A stretch of 6,821 bases of DNA from Burkholderiales bacterium (GTDB lineage: Bacteria > Pseudomonadota > Gammaproteobacteria > Burkholderiales > SG8-39), in contig SXNB01000248.1 in assembly GCA_005777205.1 (NCBI GenBank), positions 1 to 6,821 on the forward strand, given 5' to 3'. Shown piece after piece: positions 5,657-6,821 of the stretch. Made by a program: the position numbers and the translations under genes. The notes under the pieces were generated by a model. It made no database searches. It was not told the DNA's origin and saw nothing but the letters and a program-made list of their open reading frames with translations. The first letter of the stretch is position 1. Each line of letters starts with the position of its first letter.

Positions 5657-6385
5657 GTGAGCGCACGCCTGGAAGTCTCCGCGATCTCGAAGAGCTTCCG
5701 CGGGCTGCGCGCGGTTCAGGGCGCCAGCTTCGAAGTGCCCGCGGGCAGCATCGTCGGCCTGATCGGACCCAACGGAGCGGGCAAGACCACCTGCTTCAAC
5801 ATGATCGCCGGCGTTTTCCCACCGGATGCGGGCGAGGTCCACCTGGAGGGCCGGCGCATCGACGGCTGGCGCCCGGACCAAGTCTGCGCCGCAGGAGTCG
5901 GGCGTACGTTCCAGATCGTGAAACCGTTCTCTGGGTTGACGGTATTGGAGAATGTGACGGTAGGTGCGTTGCTAAGATCAAACGATGTCTCGTCGGCGCA
6001 AAAGCGCGCCGACGAGATCCTGGAAAAACTGGGCCTGGGGCCGAAACGGGACCTCCTTGCCTCTGCGCTGACCCTGCCGGACCGCAAGCGCCTCGAGGTG
6101 GCGCGGGCGCTCGCTACGCAACCCCGCCTCCTCCTCCTCGACGAAGTGATGGCCGGATTGCGCCCCACCGAGTGCGACCAGATGGTCGCGGTGTTCCGGG
6201 AGCTGAATCGCGCTGAAGGGATCACCATCCTGCTCATCGAGCACGTGATGCGCGCGGTGATGGCGTTGGCGCAGCGCATCGTGGTGCTGCACCACGGCGA
6301 GGTCATCGCCCAAGGCACGCCGGAAGAAGTGGTGCGCGACCCGGCAGTGCTGGAGAGCTACCTCGGCGAGGAAACCGAAATATGA
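5657..6385 (+). CDS. livG: LivG-type ABC transporter ATPase
   Basis: Cytoplasmic nucleotide-binding subunit that pairs with the LivF-type ATPase to drive import. It has 242 residues from the GTG start. Walker A is GPNGAGKTT (37-45), the Q-loop is FQ (Q86), Walker B is LLLLDE (158-163, catalytic E163) and the switch histidine is H196 (LLIEHVMRAV). The C-terminal IAQGTPEEVVRDPAVLESYL is typical LivG. The ABC signature is degenerate: the canonical LSGGQ position reads LTLPD (138-142), without the usual glycines. Relaxed signatures of this kind occur in part of the LivG family, so this need not mean loss of function. The gene starts one base after the LivM-type stop and overlaps the next gene by four bases (ATGA). 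A perfect stem-loop lies in the coding sequence around codons 111-121. Confidence 0.94.
   Translation: MSARLEVSAISKSFRGLRAVQGASFEVPAGSIVGLIGPNGAGKTTCFNMIAGVFPPDAGEVHLEGRRIDGWRPDQVCAAGVGRTFQIVKPFSGLTVLENVTVGALLRSNDVSSAQKRADEILEKLGLGPKRDLLASALTLPDRKRLEVARALATQPRLLLLDEVMAGLRPTECDQMVAVFRELNRAEGITILLIEHVMRAVMALAQRIVVLHHGEVIAQGTPEEVVRDPAVLESYLGEETEI
5988..6017 (+). repeat. Perfect 12-bp inverted repeat inside the livG-type gene
   Basis: TCTCGTCGGCGC (5988-5999) is exactly complementary to GCGCCGACGAGA (6006-6017) around the 6-nt loop AAAAGC, with one more G-U pair possible at 5987/6018. The RNA would form a very stable hairpin within the segment encoding SSAQKRADEI, a variable helical region of the ATPase. 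No U-tract follows on the plus strand, so it is not a standard terminator. The bases just upstream (about 5972-5986) are unusually AT-rich for this operon. Confidence 0.7.
6368..6373 (+). promoter_or_regulatory. Ribosome-binding site for the livF-type gene
   Basis: GAGGAA, within the last codons of the LivG-type gene, lies eight bases before the ATG at 6382. It supports the ATGA-overlap start of the last ATPase and efficient translation despite the overlap. Confidence 0.7.
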
Positions 6386-6821
6386 GCGCGCTGCTCCAGG
6401 TCGAGGGCGTGGACCTGTTCTACGGCGACGCGCAGGCACTGGCCGGCGTGTCCCTCCAGGTGCCCCGAGGCGAGATCGTCGCCATCGTCGGCGCCAATGG
6501 CGCTGGCAAGTCCTCCCTGATCCGCACCATCGCGGGTATCGAGCGCGCTCGGGCGGGCCGTATCCTGTTCCGCGGCGTCGACATCGGCGCGCTGCAGTCC
6601 CACGACATATGCAACCTCGGCATCGGCCAGGTGGCCGAAGGCCGCCAGGTCTTCCCCTCGCTCACGGTGAAGGAGAACCTGGAGATGGGCGGCCTCGTGC
6701 CGCGCGCGCGCGCCGGGGCGAAGGCCAAGCTGCGCGAGGTCTATGCCATGTTCCCGCGCCTGGAGGAACGCCTCGCCCAGCTCGCCGGGCCGCTGTCGGG
6801 CGGCGAGCCGCAGATGCTCGC
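6382..6821 (+). CDS. livF: LivF-type ABC transporter ATPase, N-terminal part (cut by window edge)
   Basis: Second cytoplasmic ATPase of the importer. About 146 codons are visible of the roughly 235 usual for LivF; the Walker B and switch-histidine regions lie beyond the right edge. Walker A is GANGAGKSS (37-45). The family-typical Q-loop region reads AEGRQVFPSLTVKENLEMGG (85-104), with alanine where most LivF proteins have proline (PEGR). The signature region is LSGGEPQML (138-146): the core LSGGE is kept but the next residue is P143 where LivF proteins nearly always have Q (LSGGEQQML). The ATG overlaps the stop of the LivG-type gene (ATGA), so the two ATPases are translationally coupled. Family assignment is firm; whether the gene is intact cannot be seen. 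Confidence 0.93.
   Translation, partial: MSALLQVEGVDLFYGDAQALAGVSLQVPRGEIVAIVGANGAGKSSLIRTIAGIERARAGRILFRGVDIGALQSHDICNLGIGQVAEGRQVFPSLTVKENLEMGGLVPRARAGAKAKLREVYAMFPRLEERLAQLAGPLSGGEPQML

Noticed and set aside
4788..5660. Plus-strand open frame overlapping the LivM-type gene in another frame
   Set aside because: It is Arg/Ala-rich and motif-free, while the overlapping frame encodes an unmistakable permease.
1..6821. CRISPR array, insertion sequence, attachment site or prophage signal
   Set aside because: I saw no regularly spaced repeats, transposase, integrase or phage-like gene. Coding style and composition are uniform across the window.

Overview
The window is GC-rich, and its genes abut or overlap with start/stop overlaps (GTGA, ATGA). 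Protein resemblances are proteobacterial: an FdxA-type ferredoxin, an Escherichia coli-type RtcB, a VanA/DdmC-like Rieske oxygenase and a full Liv-type ABC transporter. A soil or water betaproteobacterium (Burkholderiales-like) is the best guess. That is inferred from protein style and composition; no 16S or other marker is present.

Layout: two divergent blocks meet at an 84-bp intergenic region (2447-2530). The left block is on the minus strand, read from 2446 down to 1: a Rieske non-haem iron oxygenase (2446-1436), a 25-bp gap, rtcB RNA ligase (1410-214), a 134-bp gap with a possible promoter, then the first 26 codons of an FdxA-type ferredoxin that runs off the left edge. The right block is on the plus strand, a five-gene ABC-importer operon: a periplasmic substrate-binding protein with a twin-arginine-like signal (2531-3742), LivH-type permease (3767-4639), LivM-type permease (4636-5655), LivG-type ATPase (5657-6385) and a LivF-type ATPase cut off by the right edge (6382 onward).

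How the genes may work together: the importer would bring a small carboxylated, possibly aromatic, compound across the inner membrane, and the divergently transcribed Rieske oxygenase would hydroxylate or O-demethylate it. The substrate cannot be read from the sequence. No reductase partner for the oxygenase and no regulator lie inside the window. RtcB normally repairs RNA with 2',3'-cyclic phosphate ends and is an unexpected neighbour here; it may be only a passenger.

I do not see a clearly new system. The items most worth a second look are: a perfect 12-bp stem-loop inside the livG-type coding sequence; a GC-only hairpin filling the gap between the binding-protein and permease genes; an inverted repeat bracketing the best -10 box of the divergent promoter region; a possibly leaderless Rieske transcript; the Rieske-rtcB pairing; and departures from consensus in the signature motifs of both ATPases.
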